The translations under genes and the position numbers were made by a program. Of a stretch of 64,000 nt of DNA, positions 49,339-60,090 are shown piece by piece; the stretch's first letter is position 1, and each line of letters begins with the position of its first letter. Below the pieces are notes generated by a model. It was not told the DNA's origin. It did no database searches and saw only the letters and a program-made list of their open reading frames with translations. Source of the DNA: Chelativorans sp. (GTDB taxonomy: Bacteria; Pseudomonadota; Alphaproteobacteria; Rhizobiales; Rhizobiaceae); contig NZ_JAPSLH010000008.1 of NCBI RefSeq assembly GCF_031180965.1, forward strand, positions 1-64,000, in the 5' to 3' direction.

Positions 49339-51203
49339 GCAGCGCTCCGGGAGGCTTCCCCGTGACGGATGGCAACCAGTACCAAGGCCAAGGCGGCTGG
49401 AGTCATTCCATCTATCCGCTGCGCCTCCGCAAGGGTGCGCGGCTTGCGACGGCACAGTTTGTCCTTGAGTTCATTGGAAAGCCCCGCAATCCGATCAAAC
49501 TCGATCGATTCAGGAATTGCCCTGCTTTCGTCCTTCCGGATACGCTCGGCATCGGACGTTTGACGCTCCAGATAAACGGCATACCGGGCCTCCGTTTCCA
49601 GCCGCTCGGCAGTCTTGCGATCGACTCCGCCGAGCTCCGGCCAGATGGCCGCTAGCCGCTCCACGGTGACCTCTGGATAGGAGAGAAGATCATAGGCACT
49701 GCGCCGGACACCATCCTGATTAAGATTGATGCCGTGGCGCTCGGCCTCTTTAGGCGAGAGGCTGCGTGCCATTGCCAGTTCCCGCACCGCGTCAAGCTTT
49801 CGCTCATTCTCCAAAAACCTGGCTTCGCGATTCGCCGATGCAATGCCCCACTGGATCGCGAGTGGCGTCAGGCGGGCGTCTGCGTTATCCGCACGGAGAG
49901 AAAGACGGAACTCCGCTCGCGAGGTAAACATGCGGTACGGCTCCGTCACCCCGCGCGTGACAAGATCATCGATCATCACACCAATATAGGCTTGCGTCCT
50001 GCTGAGACTGAGGCGGTCCGCTCCTGATGCGGCGCGCGCTGCGTTTATCCCCGCCACGACACCTTGCGCGGCAGCCTCCTCATAGCCTGTCGTGCCATTG
50101 ATTTGCCCGGCGAGAAAAAGCCCCGTCACGCGACGGGTTTCCAGCGACGGGTGCAGCTCGCGCGGGTCAATATGGTCATATTCGATGGCGTAACCTGGTT
50201 GCAGCACCCGCGCCTTCTCCAGCCCCGGGACAGTTTTCAGGAAAGCATGCTGCACCTCTTCCGGCAAAGAGGTGGAGATGCCGTTCGGATAGACCGTGTC
50301 ATCCTCAAGCCCCTCGGGCTCAAGGAAGATCTGATGGCCCTCGCGCTCACCGAATTTGACGATCTTATCCTCTATGGAAGGACAGTAACGCGGTCCAACG
50401 CCCTCGATCTGCCCGGAATACATGGCGGACCGGCCGAGGTTTTCCTGGATGATCCGATGTGTCTCCGGCGTGGTGCGTGTGATCCCGCATGAGATCTGCG
50501 GATTCCGGATTCTCTCCGTAAGCAAGGAGAACGGCACCGGATCCTCGTCCGCCCCCTGCCGTGCGAGACCGTTCCAATCGATCGTGCGCCCGTCAAGGCG
50601 CGGCGGCGTTCCTGTCTTCAGGCGACCGAGCGTAAAGCCGACCGATTCCATGGAGCCGGAGAGACGCCTCGCCGCTGATTCGTTCATGCGCCCGGCTGGA
50701 ATCTTCTTGTCGCCGATATGGATTAGTCCCCGCAGGAACGTGCCGGTAGTCAAGACCACGGCGCCGCAGTCGATACGCCGCTCACCGGAGATGATCACAT
50801 GGGTTAACCGCCCCGCCTCGATCCCCAGCTCATGCGCCTCCGCTTCGATCACGTGGAGATTTTCCTGGCTCGCGATCGCCGCCTGCATGGCTTCGCGGTA
50901 GAGGCGGCGGTCCGCCTGCGTTCGCGGCCCGCGCACCGCCGGACCCTTGCGGCGGTTGAGCAAGCGAAACTGAATGCCGGCTGCATCGGCAACCCGGCCC
51001 ATTAGTCCATCCAGCGCGTCGACCTCGCGCACCAGCTGGCCTTTGCCGATGCCGCCGATCGCCGGGTTGCAAGACATGACCCCGATCGTGTCGCGACGCA
51101 GCGTCACGAGCGCGGTGACGGCACCGGCCCGGGCAGAAGCGGAGGCAGCTTCACACCCGGCGTGCCCGCCCCCAACAACGACTACATCAAACCTTTCGCG
51201 CAT
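49335..51203 (-). CDS. mnmG: tRNA uridine 5-carboxymethylaminomethyl modification enzyme MnmG
   Basis: A 622-residue FAD protein that works with MnmE to build (carboxymethyl)aminomethyl-uridine at wobble position 34. The FAD fold [16 protein letters not shown] is at the N-terminus, and [24 protein letters not shown] and [21 protein letters not shown] are family signatures. Starts at 51203 or 51218 are both possible; 51203 gives the usual [11 protein letters not shown] end. Its stop overlaps the rsmG start. Confidence 0.96.
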   Translation of the reverse strand: MRERFDVVVVGGGHAGCEAASASARAGAVTALVTLRRDTIGVMSCNPAIGGIGKGQLVREVDALDGLMGRVADAAGIQFRLLNRRKGPAVRGPRTQADRRLYREAMQAAIASQENLHVIEAEAHELGIEAGRLTHVIISGERRIDCGAVVLTTGTFLRGLIHIGDKKIPAGRMNESAARRLSGSMESVGFTLGRLKTGTPPRLDGRTIDWNGLARQGADEDPVPFSLLTERIRNPQISCGITRTTPETHRIIQENLGRSAMYSGQIEGVGPRYCPSIEDKIVKFGEREGHQIFLEPEGLEDDTVYPNGISTSLPEEVQHAFLKTVPGLEKARVLQPGYAIEYDHIDPRELHPSLETRRVTGLFLAGQINGTTGYEEAAAQGVVAGINAARAASGADRLSLSRTQAYIGVMIDDLVTRGVTEPYRMFTSRAEFRLSLRADNADARLTPLAIQWGIASANREARFLENERKLDAVRELAMARSLSPKEAERHGINLNQDGVRRSAYDLLSYPEVTVERLAAIWPELGGVDRKTAERLETEARYAVYLERQTSDAERIRKDESRAIPESIEFDRIAGLSNELKDKLCRRKPRTLAEAQRIDGMTPAALALVLVAIRHGEASRSAA

Positions 51204-51294
51204 CGCCACATCTCGCATTTGCTAAGCTCATCACATGCGCACGTCCTCTATCCCAGTCAAGGTTTCGGTTCGCGTGAAACGGAACGGGACGTGG

Positions 51295-51310
51295 TGTTTC
51301 ACGTGAATCA
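51295..51310. promoter_or_regulatory. parS-like site between mnmG and mnmE
   Basis: TGTTTCACGTGAATCA differs from the consensus at one position. It lies in the intergenic region between mnmG and mnmE. Confidence 0.85.
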
Positions 51311-51323
51311 CCCGGACGCGGAT

Positions 51324-51339
51324 TGTTTCACGTGAGTCA
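51324..51339. promoter_or_regulatory. Second parS-like site at the mnmE stop
   Basis: TGTTTCACGTGAGTCA differs from the consensus at two positions and lies 13 bases after the previous site. Its last three bases are the complement of the mnmE stop codon. Confidence 0.75.
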
Positions 51340-52656
51340 TTTTCCGATGCAGAAGGACGAGAAGATCGCATCGAGAAGGTGTTCGACATCCACCTCCCCA
51401 GATATGCACCCTAGGGCCACGCCCGCCGCCCGCAAGCCTTCAGCTCGGATCTCCAACCCGGCGCCTTCTAGAGACAAGGCTGCGTGGAGGGCGTCGCTAG
51501 CTTCCTGGAGAAGCGCGACATGCCGGGCGCGAAAGGGCAGGATGCTTCCGGCAGTGTTCGTGTAAGCCTCACAGGCTAGTTGAATTCGGCGGATCAGTTC
51601 ATCAAGTCCTTCGCCTGTCCGCGCCGAAACCAGGACGTCATAGCGGATTGGGAGTTGATCCCGAGCTATCAAGTCGCATTTGTTTCCCACCTTTATGACG
51701 GACTTGTCTGGTGGTGCCCGAACCAGCACCGGAGCGGAAGCATCTTCCAGCACCATCACCAGATCGGCTTCTCGTGCCCGCTGCAGGGAACGTTCGATTC
51801 CAATCGCCTCCACCTTGCCAGCAGCCCGCCTGACCCCGGCGGTGTCAGCCAGCACAACCTTCATGCCGGCAATATCCAGATTGACCTCGAGAACGTCACG
51901 TGTAGTTCCAGGCTCGTCCGTCACAATGGCCACATCACGCCGTGCTAAGGCATTCAGGAGGCTGGATTTACCGGAGTTGGGCGCACCTAGTATCACGACC
52001 CGGAAGCCCTCGCGGATGATCTCTGCGTGCCGGTATCCCGCTGCATGCTCCGCGATCTCCCTTTGCAGGGTTCGTACGTCATCCCAGACTGCTGCCGCTA
52101 CTGAACCAGGCACGTCTGCTTCGTCGGAAAAATCGAGTTCCGCCTCGATCATTGCACGCGCATGGATCAGCCGCGCCCGCCAGGATCCGTAGAGCTGCCT
52201 GTGCGACTCGGTGGAGTTGTCAATCGCAAAGCGCCTTTGGGCTTCCGTCTCGGCGGCTATGAGGTCCGACAGCGCCTCCGCCGCGGTAAGATCTATCTTG
52301 CCGTTGAGGAAAGCGCGTTTGGTGAATTCGCCGGCTTCGGCCAGCTTAAGTCCTCGCACGGAAAGCGCGTCGATCACGGCCGCGACAACGGCCCTGCCTC
52401 CGTGCAAATGCAACTCGGCGCAATCCTCTCCCGTAAAGCTGGTCGGGGCAGGGAAAAAGAGGCACAAGCCTCGGTCGAGGACCATTTCATCTGAGGCGCG
52501 GAACGTTGCCAACTTGGCGTGGCGTGCCTCCGGGACCTCGCCCATCATGGCCATTAGCACGTCCCTTGTAGCGGGGCCAGAGATACGGACCACGGCAATA
52601 CCCGACGGAAGCGCTCCGCTCGACAAGGCAAAAATGGTATCGGAGGCGATCGTCAT
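51337..52656 (-). CDS. mnmE: tRNA modification GTPase MnmE
   Basis: A 439-residue GTPase that partners MnmG. The N-terminal tetrahydrofolate-binding domain (TIFALSSGALPSGIAVVRISGP), the G domain with P-loop GAPNSGKSSLLNAL, DTAG in VVLADTAGVR, and the C-terminal CIGK with the catalytic cysteine are all present. It is separated from rho by 283 bases, and the pair of parS-like sites lies just past its stop. Confidence 0.96.
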   Translation of the reverse strand: MTIASDTIFALSSGALPSGIAVVRISGPATRDVLMAMMGEVPEARHAKLATFRASDEMVLDRGLCLFFPAPTSFTGEDCAELHLHGGRAVVAAVIDALSVRGLKLAEAGEFTKRAFLNGKIDLTAAEALSDLIAAETEAQRRFAIDNSTESHRQLYGSWRARLIHARAMIEAELDFSDEADVPGSVAAAVWDDVRTLQREIAEHAAGYRHAEIIREGFRVVILGAPNSGKSSLLNALARRDVAIVTDEPGTTRDVLEVNLDIAGMKVVLADTAGVRRAAGKVEAIGIERSLQRAREADLVMVLEDASAPVLVRAPPDKSVIKVGNKCDLIARDQLPIRYDVLVSARTGEGLDELIRRIQLACEAYTNTAGSILPFRARHVALLQEASDALHAALSLEGAGLEIRAEGLRAAGVALGCISGEVDVEHLLDAIFSSFCIGK

Positions 52657-52939
52657 TCGTCAGTACGTGCGTTGGAGCATCCTACTGCCTGGGTTCAGGC
52701 CTTCCAAGCTCATGGCCGGTATAGCTCAGCGCCACCATGCCGACGGCGAGGGAGACGCACAGCTGCAGAGACCAGCCCCTGCTGTAAGAATATTCCGGAG
52801 GCGAATCGAGCGCAGAGCCGGCTGCATGTCGACAGAGGCACCTCTGAGCTGAAGGGCAGCGATTTGACATCTCCTTCAACTAGCGCATGCAGCACCGTGA
52901 CGCATTATAAATGCAGGTGGAGCGGTCGTCCGCAACTCC
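52657..52939. other. rho-mnmE intergenic region
   Basis: These 283 bases hold no gene I can firmly support. A minus-strand frame from 52879 to 52682 (65 codons) ends in a hydrophobic stretch (LCVSLAVGMVALSYTG). It might be a small membrane protein or chance in GC-rich DNA. Positions near 52720 look like a tRNA D-arm but no rest of a tRNA follows. Confidence 0.4.
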
Positions 52940-54205
52940 TCAGGTATTCATCGAATCAAAAAATTCGGCGTTGCCCTTGGTCTGCTTAAGCTTGTCGATG
53001 AGAAATTCGATGGCGTCGGTTGTACCCATCGGAGCAAGGATCCGGCGCAGCACGAAAATCTTCTGAAGATCTTGCCGCGGGACCAGCAGGTCTTCCTTGC
53101 GGGTGCCTGATTTCAGGATATCCATCGCAGGATAGATGCGCTTATCCGCGACTTTCCGGTCGAGCACGATTTCCGAATTGCCCGTTCCCTTGAACTCCTC
53201 GAAAATCACCTCGTCCATGCGGCTGCCAGTGTCGATAAGCGCGGTCGCTATAATGGTCAGCGATCCGCCCTCCTCAATGTTGCGCGCCGCACCGAAGAAG
53301 CGCTTCGGGCGCTGCAACGCATTTGCGTCGACGCCACCGGTCAGCACCTTACCCGATGAAGGAACTACGGTGTTGTAGGCGCGGCCGAGGCGGGTGATGG
53401 AATCAAGCAGGATGACCACGTCGCGCCCATGCTCCACCAGGCGCTTCGCCTTTTCGATCACCATCTCTGCGACCTGCACGTGCCGCGATGCAGGCTCGTC
53501 GAAGGTCGAGGAGACGACCTCGCCCTTGACCGACCGCTGCATGTCCGTAACTTCCTCCGGCCGCTCGTCGATCAGCAGCACGATCAGGTAGCATTCGGGG
53601 TGGTTGGAGGTGATGGAGTGCGCGATGTTCTGCAGTAGGACGGTCTTGCCTGTGCGTGGAGGCGCTACGATGAGGCCGCGCTGGCCTTTCCCGAGCGGCG
53701 CAACAAGGTCGATCACACGGGCCGAGAGATCCTTCGTCGTGGGATTCTCGATCTCCATCTTCAGCCGCTCGTCAGGATAAAGCGGCGTCAGATTGTCAAA
53801 ATGGATCTTGTGTCGGATCTTCTCCGGATCTTCGAAATTGATTGTATTGACCTTGAGCAGAGCAAAATACCGCTCGCCCTCCTTCGGGCTGCGAATGGGC
53901 CCCTCGACCGTATCTCCGGTCTTCAGAGAAAAACGCCGGATCTGCGAAGGTGAAATATAGATGTCGTCGGGGCCCGGCAAGTAATTCGCCGTCGCCGAGC
54001 GGAGAAACCCGAAGCCATCTTGAAGTACCTCGACGACACCATCGCCAATAATCTCGATATCCTGCATCGAGAGCTTCTTGAGGATTGCAAACATCAGCTC
54101 CTGTTTGCGCATGATGCTTGCATTCTCGACTTCGAGCGACTCGGCAAATGCGATAAGATCAGTCGGCGTTTTGCTCTTGAGTTCTTGAAGTTTCATTTCC
54201 TGCAT
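52940..54205 (-). CDS. rho: Transcription termination factor Rho
   Basis: A 421-residue hexameric RNA helicase that ends transcription. The N-terminal [22 protein letters not shown], the RNA-binding cold-shock-like region ([29 protein letters not shown]) and the Walker A APPRTGKT are present; ATPase parts [16 protein letters not shown] and FDEPASRH follow. The ATG at 54205 matches the N-terminus I recall from Brucella-type Rho; 54229 and 54196 are also in frame. It lies about 215 bases downstream of hemJ. Confidence 0.97.
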   Translation of the reverse strand: MQEMKLQELKSKTPTDLIAFAESLEVENASIMRKQELMFAILKKLSMQDIEIIGDGVVEVLQDGFGFLRSATANYLPGPDDIYISPSQIRRFSLKTGDTVEGPIRSPKEGERYFALLKVNTINFEDPEKIRHKIHFDNLTPLYPDERLKMEIENPTTKDLSARVIDLVAPLGKGQRGLIVAPPRTGKTVLLQNIAHSITSNHPECYLIVLLIDERPEEVTDMQRSVKGEVVSSTFDEPASRHVQVAEMVIEKAKRLVEHGRDVVILLDSITRLGRAYNTVVPSSGKVLTGGVDANALQRPKRFFGAARNIEEGGSLTIIATALIDTGSRMDEVIFEEFKGTGNSEIVLDRKVADKRIYPAMDILKSGTRKEDLLVPRQDLQKIFVLRRILAPMGTTDAIEFLIDKLKQTKGNAEFFDSMNT

Positions 54206-54420
54206 AGGAGCGGACTCTAGGTGTAGCATGGGAATACCAAGGGAAAAGGCTGGGGCTCGTGAGGCACCGCAGCATCCGGAACTTCCGAGAGACTTGGGCC
54301 GGATGTGGAGGGAAGGAAGACCCTTTTATCGCTCCACCGGAGAAAGAGCAAGAAGGGTTTTTCTGCTCCCTCTCCTGCACGCATCCGCAGCTGCGTAACG
54401 TACCGCACCAGTCCTCGGGC

Positions 54421-54954
54421 TTAAAAGGGTTTCACGACCACCAGGATGACGATGATGATCATCAGCAGCGTCGGCACTTCGTTGACGATGCGCCAGTGAC
54501 GTGCCGGCTTCGTATTGCGGTCGCTCGCAAACAGTCGTTGCGCACCGGATAGGTAGCCGTGAAGAGCCGACAGCAGAATGACAAGGGCAATCTTGGCATG
54601 GAGCCAGCCGCCGGCGAAAGCAAAGCCTTTCCAGGCCAACCAAAGGCCGAGCACCCAGGTGGCCATCATAGCGGGATTGATGATGAGGCGCAGAAGCCGC
54701 GCCTCCATCACCTTGAAGGTTTCGCTTTGCACCGAACCCGACTCAGCCTCCGAATGATAGACGAACAGTCGAGGCAGGTAGAGCATGCCCGCCATCCAGG
54801 AGATCACCGCCACTACGTGGAAGGCTTTGATCCAGAGATAGAGCCAGTCGGGAGCCGCGAGAAAGAGCAGCGCCGTCAGCCCAGCAAATATGATGAGGGC
54901 GAGAATTGCGCGTCGTGCAGCGGCCCCCCCGCTGGTCGGCGCTTCCGCGGTCAT
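54421..54954 (-). CDS. hemJ: Protoporphyrinogen IX oxidase HemJ
   Basis: A 177-residue integral-membrane oxidase converting protoporphyrinogen IX to protoporphyrin IX, with about four transmembrane helices. The signatures are [50 protein letters not shown] and [12 protein letters not shown]. It overlaps the hemE stop by four bases (ATGA), so two successive haem enzymes are co-translated. Confidence 0.95.
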   Translation of the reverse strand: MTAEAPTSGGAAARRAILALIIFAGLTALLFLAAPDWLYLWIKAFHVVAVISWMAGMLYLPRLFVYHSEAESGSVQSETFKVMEARLLRLIINPAMMATWVLGLWLAWKGFAFAGGWLHAKIALVILLSALHGYLSGAQRLFASDRNTKPARHWRIVNEVPTLLMIIIVILVVVKPF

Positions 54955-55979
54955 AGGGTTGCCTCCCGCACCTGTTTTACCATTGCTTCCACGTGCTCGA
55001 TCGGCACGTTCGGTGTGATTCCATGCCCGAGATTGAAGATGAGCGGGCCGTGCCCCAAGCTGGACAGGATTTTATCCACGCCTTGCGAAAGTGCTCGCCC
55101 CCCGGCGAGAAGCCGCATGGGGTCGAGATTTCCCTGTAGCGGGCCGTCTTGCTGCAGCCTGCGAGCCTCCTCCATCGGCACGGTCCAGTCGAGGCCAAGC
55201 GCGGTGACGCCGGTGTTCCGCCGATATTTTTGGTACATCAGTCCGGCGCCTTTTGGAAAACCGATGATCGGCACACTTGGATGCCTTTCACGCACACGAC
55301 GAACCATCTCGCGGACCGGTCTCATGCACCAATCCTCAAAGCCGGCCTCATCGAGGACGCCCGACCAGGAGTCGAAAATCTGCAAGGCGTCGGCACCGGC
55401 GTCGACCTGACGGATGAGGTATTCGGCGGATGAAGCAGCAACCGCGTCCAGAAGACGAGCAAAGGCCTTTGGGTTCTTGTACCCAAACAATCGGGCCGGA
55501 GCTTGGTCCGGCGTTCCCCGTCCGGCGATCATATAAGTGGCAACAGTCCAAGGCGCACCACAGAACCCAATGAGCGCCGTGTCTTGGGGCAGCTCGCGCC
55601 TGAGACGCCGCACCGTCTCGTAGACCGGCTCCAAATGCGCGTGCAGGCGACTAGCATCAAGGTTGTCGATCCCATTCTCGTCTATCGGTGTCATCATGGG
55701 ACCCGCGCCTTCCTCGAACCGCAGATCCCGGCCAAGCGCATGCGGTATGACGAGGATATCGGAGAAGAGAATGGCGGCGTCGAAAGCGAAGCGGCGCATC
55801 GGCTGCAACGTGACCTCAACCGCGAGTTCCGGATTGTAGCAGAGGTCGAGGAAACTCCCCGCCTTCTTCCGCACCTCTTTGTACTCCGGCAGATAGCGCC
55901 CTGCCTGGCGCATCATCCAAATGGGTGGGGGAAAGACTGTCTGGCCTCCCAGCACCTTCAGGAGTTTTCGCTCCGCCAC
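54951..55979 (-). CDS. hemE: Uroporphyrinogen decarboxylase
   Basis: A 342-residue enzyme that makes coproporphyrinogen [25 protein letters not shown] at residue 16 is the first signature; [38 protein letters not shown] and [15 protein letters not shown] follow, all intact. It starts the hemE-hemJ pair, and its 5' side borders the presumed chromosomal origin, as in Caulobacter and Rickettsia. Confidence 0.97.
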   Translation of the reverse strand: MAERKLLKVLGGQTVFPPPIWMMRQAGRYLPEYKEVRKKAGSFLDLCYNPELAVEVTLQPMRRFAFDAAILFSDILVIPHALGRDLRFEEGAGPMMTPIDENGIDNLDASRLHAHLEPVYETVRRLRRELPQDTALIGFCGAPWTVATYMIAGRGTPDQAPARLFGYKNPKAFARLLDAVAASSAEYLIRQVDAGADALQIFDSWSGVLDEAGFEDWCMRPVREMVRRVRERHPSVPIIGFPKGAGLMYQKYRRNTGVTALGLDWTVPMEEARRLQQDGPLQGNLDPMRLLAGGRALSQGVDKILSSLGHGPLIFNLGHGITPNVPIEHVEAMVKQVREATL

Positions 55980-56363
55980 CTCAGGCTCCGATTCAAAAAA
56001 AGAGATTCTAAAGAGAATTCTGATTCTATGACTCTGTTTGGAGTGTGGATTAAATTCTGTCCACGACCCGCCGTTCCTTCAGGCTGGCCATTTTGCCACG
56101 GGCCCACTCTCTACAATGGGGAAAACAGCGCGAGAAAACGTAAAAGTTGCTTTAACCTCAATGCCTTGGGCGGGTTAAATCGTGAGGTCGACCGGCGGAT
56201 GCGTGTGGAAAGGTTCAGGCATCAACATTGTTCTGCACATCCAGCCGATGTCTTCCAGCGCCCAGGCCGATGTGGATGACAGCCCCTGTTTTCCCGAGCT
56301 GAAACCTCGCCAAGGGAAAATGGCCGCGCTATCAACACTTCTCCACAGAGGCGGGGTCTTGTT
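55980..56363. other. Putative chromosomal replication origin (oriC)
   Basis: The 384 bases between divergent hemE and ppsR contain an AT-rich stretch (55990-56032) and several DnaA-box-like 9-mers close to TTATCCACA: 56044-56052 (TGTGGATTA), 56204-56212 (TGTGGAAAG, weaker), 56271-56279 (TGTGGATGA), 56339-56347 (TTCTCCACA) and 56363-56371 (TGTGCATAA, which exactly complements TTATGCACA). The hemE-linked position is where alphaproteobacterial origins are known. No single perfect TTATCCACA is seen. Confidence 0.7.
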
Positions 56364-57182
56364 GTGCATAAGCCGCAGAGCTTTTTCCATCTGCATCTGG
56401 TTTCCGACGCGACGGGCGAAACGCTGCTCGCCGCCGGCAGGGCTGCTGCTGCGCAATACAAGAACGCGCGCGCCATCGAGCACATCTACCCGCTGGTGCG
56501 GACGGAAAAGCAACTAGACAAGGTCTTCGCCGATATCGAAGCGGAACCAGGTATCGTTCTCTATACGATCGTGGATCAAAAGCTTGCGCGGAAGATTGAT
56601 GAGCGTTGCACGGCAATGGGCCTTCCCAGCGTTTCGGTTCTGGAACCGGTGCTGACCGTGTTCCAATCCTATCTGGGCACGCCGGCAGGGCGAAGGGTCG
56701 GCGCGCAGCATGTGCTGGACGCAGATTATTTTCGCCGTATCGACGCACTCAACTTCACGATGGAGCACGACGATGGTCAGCTCCCCCAGGATATCGAACA
56801 GGCAGAGATAATCCTGGTTGGAATCTCACGAACCTCAAAGACGCCAACCAGCATCTACCTCGCCAATCGCGGAGTTAAAACCGCCAATGTGCCGATCGTC
56901 CTTGACGTATCTCTGCCCGAAGCTTTGTTGCGCGCAAAGGCTCCGCTGATTGTGGGCCTCATCGCTTCGGCTGAACGAATTTCGCAGGTCCGGCAGAACC
57001 GGATGCTGGGCACTTCTCCCGGTGATTTCGACGCCTATGTCGACCGCGCTACGATCGCTCGGGAACTCGCATATGCCCGCCAGCTATGCGCGAGGCACAA
57101 TTGGCCGATCATCGACGTAACACGACGTTCGATCGAAGAAACGGCCGCTGCCATATTGGCGTTGCGGCAAAAACCTTGGTGA
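56364..57182 (+). CDS. ppsR: Pyruvate, phosphate dikinase regulatory protein (DUF299)
   Basis: A 272-residue bifunctional ADP-dependent kinase/phosphatase controlling pyruvate, phosphate dikinase (or PEP synthetase). The P-loop is [18 protein letters not shown], following [15 protein letters not shown] and [10 protein letters not shown]. It starts with GTG inside the last DnaA-box-like sequence, with GAGGCGGGG upstream. The symbol could also be ppdK-regulator; I use ppsR. Confidence 0.93.
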   Translation: MHKPQSFFHLHLVSDATGETLLAAGRAAAAQYKNARAIEHIYPLVRTEKQLDKVFADIEAEPGIVLYTIVDQKLARKIDERCTAMGLPSVSVLEPVLTVFQSYLGTPAGRRVGAQHVLDADYFRRIDALNFTMEHDDGQLPQDIEQAEIILVGISRTSKTPTSIYLANRGVKTANVPIVLDVSLPEALLRAKAPLIVGLIASAERISQVRQNRMLGTSPGDFDAYVDRATIARELAYARQLCARHNWPIIDVTRRSIEETAAAILALRQKPW

Positions 57183-57199
57183 TGGAAATGAGGACCACC

Positions 57200-57802
57200 A
57201 TGCCGGCGGAAACAATCGTGCTTGCTTCCACCAGTTCTTTCCGCCGGCAGCTTCTCGAAAATGCCGGTGTCGCGGTGAAGGCTGTAGCGCCGGAGATCGA
57301 CGAACGCGCCGTAGAGGCGCCGCTGGAGGACACGGGCGTGACCCCAGAAGAGGTGGCGCTTATCCTGGCTGAAGCGAAGGCCGCAGAGGTCTCTGAGCGG
57401 TTTCCGAATTTCTGGGTGATCGGAGGAGACCAGACGCTTTCTCTCGATGACCGAATTTTTCACAAACCTGAGGATATGGAAGGCGCGCGGCACCACCTCC
57501 TGGCGCTGTCAGGGAAGACGCATCTTCTGAATAGCGCGGTCGTGCTGGCCAAGGGCGGCAGGGTCGTCTGGCAGCACCTTGCTGCCGCGCGGATGACAAT
57601 GCGGCCGCTCGATCCGGCATTTATCGGCCGGCACCTCTCGCGGGTGGGAGATAGGGCGCTGGCCAGCGTTGGCGCCTATCAGATCGAAGGCGAGGGTGTT
57701 CAGCTTTTCGAAAAGATCGAGGGCGACTATTTCACCATTGTCGGCCTGCCGCTATTGCCGCTTCTGGCGAAGCTGCGTGAGCTTGGGGCAATCGATGGCT
57801 GA
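57200..57802 (+). CDS. maf: Maf-family nucleotide pyrophosphatase
   Basis: A 200-residue house-cleaning pyrophosphatase that removes non-canonical or modified nucleotides. The N-terminus [33 protein letters not shown] and [28 protein letters not shown] are hallmarks. AGGA lies about 6 bases before the ATG at 57200; starts at 57182 and 57188 are also in frame. Its end overlaps aroE by 8 bases. Confidence 0.94.
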   Translation: MPAETIVLASTSSFRRQLLENAGVAVKAVAPEIDERAVEAPLEDTGVTPEEVALILAEAKAAEVSERFPNFWVIGGDQTLSLDDRIFHKPEDMEGARHHLLALSGKTHLLNSAVVLAKGGRVVWQHLAAARMTMRPLDPAFIGRHLSRVGDRALASVGAYQIEGEGVQLFEKIEGDYFTIVGLPLLPLLAKLRELGAIDG

Positions 57803-58634
57803 TCCTCGCCCGCGTGCCTTCGTTTGCGGCCATCCGATCAGCCATTCCCGATCGCCACTCATCCACAATTTCTGGCTGCGCGAGTATGGGATCCAGGGCG
57901 GCTACGAGCGATGCGATGTGCCGCCGGAGGACTTCGCGAGATTCCTGCAGGAGTTCCCAACAATCTATGTTGGCGGCAACGTCACGATCCCGCACAAGGA
58001 AAGCGCCTGGCGCTTGGTCGAGCACCGGGACGATACGGCAGGAATTATCGGCGCCGTGAATACGCTTTGGGTCGAGGATGGCCGTCTTCATGGCAGCAAT
58101 ACCGATGCCTATGGTTTTGCGGCCAATCTCGACGCGGTGGTGCCTGGGTGGGAGAGGAGTGCCGTGGCCACCCTTATTGGTGCCGGCGGCGCGGCACTGG
58201 CAGTGGTTCACGCACTGCAAAGCCGCGGCGTGCGCGACATCCGCATTGTCAACCGAACGCTCTCGCGCGCGCAATCCTTGGCTCATCGTTTTCGCGGCGG
58301 CACCAGCGCGCATGGCTTGGAGGCGCTGCCGGAAATTCTCTCGGATACCTCCCTTCTCATCAACACCACGCCTCTTGGAATGCACGGAGCTGCCGAGGCT
58401 GCGATCGACCTTGGACCGTTACCTGCGTCTGCCATCGTGAATGATATCGTCTATGTTCCACTGCAGACCGCGCTCTTGGCGGACGCCGCAAAGCGGGAGC
58501 TTCGTACGGTGGACGGGCTCGGCATGCTGCTGCACCAGGCCGTCCCTGGCTTCGAGCGCTGGTTCGGCGTGCGGCCCGAGGTGACACCCCGTCTGCGAGA
58601 AATCCTGGTTGCCGATATCGAGGGCCGGAGATGA
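57795..58634 (+). CDS. aroE: Shikimate dehydrogenase
   Basis: A 279-residue NADPH enzyme reducing 3-dehydroshikimate to shikimate in the aromatic amino-acid pathway. The substrate motif [19 protein letters not shown], catalytic Lys in [20 protein letters not shown], the cofactor loop [16 protein letters not shown] and [10 protein letters not shown] are intact. It overlaps maf upstream and coaE downstream (ATGA). Confidence 0.96.
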   Translation: MADPRPRAFVCGHPISHSRSPLIHNFWLREYGIQGGYERCDVPPEDFARFLQEFPTIYVGGNVTIPHKESAWRLVEHRDDTAGIIGAVNTLWVEDGRLHGSNTDAYGFAANLDAVVPGWERSAVATLIGAGGAALAVVHALQSRGVRDIRIVNRTLSRAQSLAHRFRGGTSAHGLEALPEILSDTSLLINTTPLGMHGAAEAAIDLGPLPASAIVNDIVYVPLQTALLADAAKRELRTVDGLGMLLHQAVPGFERWFGVRPEVTPRLREILVADIEGRR

Positions 58635-59215
58635 TAGTGATCGGCCTCACAGGCTCGATCGGAATGGGCAAGTCGACGACCGCCCGCATGTTCGTGGAAG
58701 AAGGCGTACCGGTGCACGATTCGGATGCCACGGTGCACAAGCTCTATGCCGGCGAGGCCGCGCCCATGGTGGAAGCCCTCTTCCCCGGCACCACAATCAA
58801 TGGAAGGGTGGATCGCGAGCAGCTCGCAAAGGCGGTTGTCGCGAATGCGGAAGCGCTGAGAAAGCTAGAAAATCTGATACACCCGCTGGTCCGCAGGGAC
58901 GCGGACCGATTTGTGGAGGAACACAGGCGGAAGGGAACGCCGCTAGTTGTTCTTGATGTCCCGCTGCTCTTTGAGACGGGCGGCACCGACCGCGTCGACA
59001 AGGTTGTGGTTGTGTCCGCCCCGGCGGAGGTGCAGCGCCGGCGCGTGCTTGCCCGGCCGGGCATGACCGAGGAGAAATTCGAACAGATTCTTGCCCGACA
59101 GGTGCCGGATGTGGAAAAGCGCAAGCAGGCGGATTTCGTGATCGACTCCAGCAAGGGCATGGATGCCGCACGACGGGCAGTCCGCGTGATAATCGATCAG
59201 CTGACACAAGGCTGA
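58631..59215 (+). CDS. coaE: Dephospho-CoA kinase
   Basis: A 194-residue P-loop kinase for the last step of coenzyme A synthesis. Walker A is [17 protein letters not shown] at the N-terminus; [23 protein letters not shown] and FVIDSS are further signatures. The start overlaps the aroE stop. The gene order maf-aroE-coaE-dnaQ-secB is conserved in rhizobia as far as I recall. Confidence 0.96.
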   Translation: MIVIGLTGSIGMGKSTTARMFVEEGVPVHDSDATVHKLYAGEAAPMVEALFPGTTINGRVDREQLAKAVVANAEALRKLENLIHPLVRRDADRFVEEHRRKGTPLVVLDVPLLFETGGTDRVDKVVVVSAPAEVQRRRVLARPGMTEEKFEQILARQVPDVEKRKQADFVIDSSKGMDAARRAVRVIIDQLTQG

Positions 59216-59288
59216 CAGCTTTTCCGCGGCCTCGCCTTGCCTTGGCCACGTCGTTTGGCTCATCTTCGTGAGCCTGGGAGTTGATTCG

Positions 59289-60020
59289 GTGCGTGAGATC
59301 ATTTTCGACACGGAGACGACAGGTCTTGACCCGCGCGAGGATCGGGTCATAGAGCTTGGCTGCGTCGAATTGCTGAACCGTTTTCCCACGGGGCGCGCAA
59401 TCCATTATTTCATCAACCCGCAGGGCCGCTCGGTGCATCCGGACGCACAGGCCGTGCACGGCATTTCTGACGCGGATTTGGCCGACAAGCCGGTCTTCGG
59501 TGACATACTCAAGGGATTCCTCGACTTCATCGAAGGCGCCAAGCTGGTCGCCCACAACGCCAACTTCGACGTCGGCTTTATCAATGCCGAGTTGCAGAGG
59601 CTGGGGCAGCCCTATGTTGACCCGACGCGCGTCGTTGACACGCTTGCCATTGCCCGGCGGAAACACCCTATGGGGCCGAATTCCCTCGACGCGCTTTGCC
59701 GCCGCTACGGCATCGACAATTCGCACCGCACCAAGCACGGCGCGCTGCTCGATGCCGAGCTCTTGGCCGAGGTGTATATCGAGCTGGTCGGCGGCAGGCA
59801 GGCTACCTTCGGGCTGGAGGCCACCGTCCAGGACGCCCGCGAGACAGTCCGCGACAACACCGCGATACTAGTCCTGCCGCCCCGTCCGCGCGCGCTCCCA
59901 ACGCGCCTTTGCGATTCAGAGCTGAAGGCTCACGAAACCATGGTCGCAAGTCTCGGCGAAAACGCGCTATGGCGCAAGCTTTCCGGCGCTGCGTCCGCCG
60001 GGAAGGCGGAGATCGCCTGA
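59289..60020 (+). CDS. dnaQ: DNA polymerase III epsilon subunit (proofreading exonuclease)
   Basis: A 243-residue 3'-5' exonuclease. DEDDh motifs: Exo I FDTETTGLD, Exo II VAHNANFDVGFINAEL, Exo III HGALLDAELLAEVY. The C-terminal tail LPTRLCDSELKAHETMVA fits the polymerase-binding region. I start it at the GTG at 59289 (GGGAG 8 bases upstream), giving MREIIFDTETTG; 59268 (GTG) is an alternative. It is convergent with secB. Confidence 0.95.
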   Translation: MREIIFDTETTGLDPREDRVIELGCVELLNRFPTGRAIHYFINPQGRSVHPDAQAVHGISDADLADKPVFGDILKGFLDFIEGAKLVAHNANFDVGFINAELQRLGQPYVDPTRVVDTLAIARRKHPMGPNSLDALCRRYGIDNSHRTKHGALLDAELLAEVYIELVGGRQATFGLEATVQDARETVRDNTAILVLPPRPRALPTRLCDSELKAHETMVASLGENALWRKLSGAASAGKAEIA

Positions 60021-60035
60021 ATCCTAGGGTTCAGC

Positions 60036-60062
60036 AAGAAAAAGCCGGACGCAAGGCCCGGC
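60036..60062 (-). terminator. Terminator between dnaQ and secB (secB side)
   Basis: On the minus strand a stem GCCGG/CCGGC with a 9-base loop is followed by TTTTTC, about 30-50 bases after the secB stop. It is best oriented to end secB; it could also serve dnaQ weakly on the plus strand. Confidence 0.65.
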
Positions 60063-60090
60063 CAGTTCTCATGCGGCAATTGCACCCTTC

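Noticed and set aside
51266-51281. A fourth parS-like sequence (CGGTTCGCGTGAAACG)
   Set aside because: It matches only 12 of 16 consensus positions, clearly worse than the two neighbouring sites.
52713-52790. tRNA-like start (GTATAGCTCAG) between rho and mnmE
   Set aside because: Only a D-arm-like string is present; there is no anticodon stem, no GGTTCGA-type T-loop and no acceptor stem.
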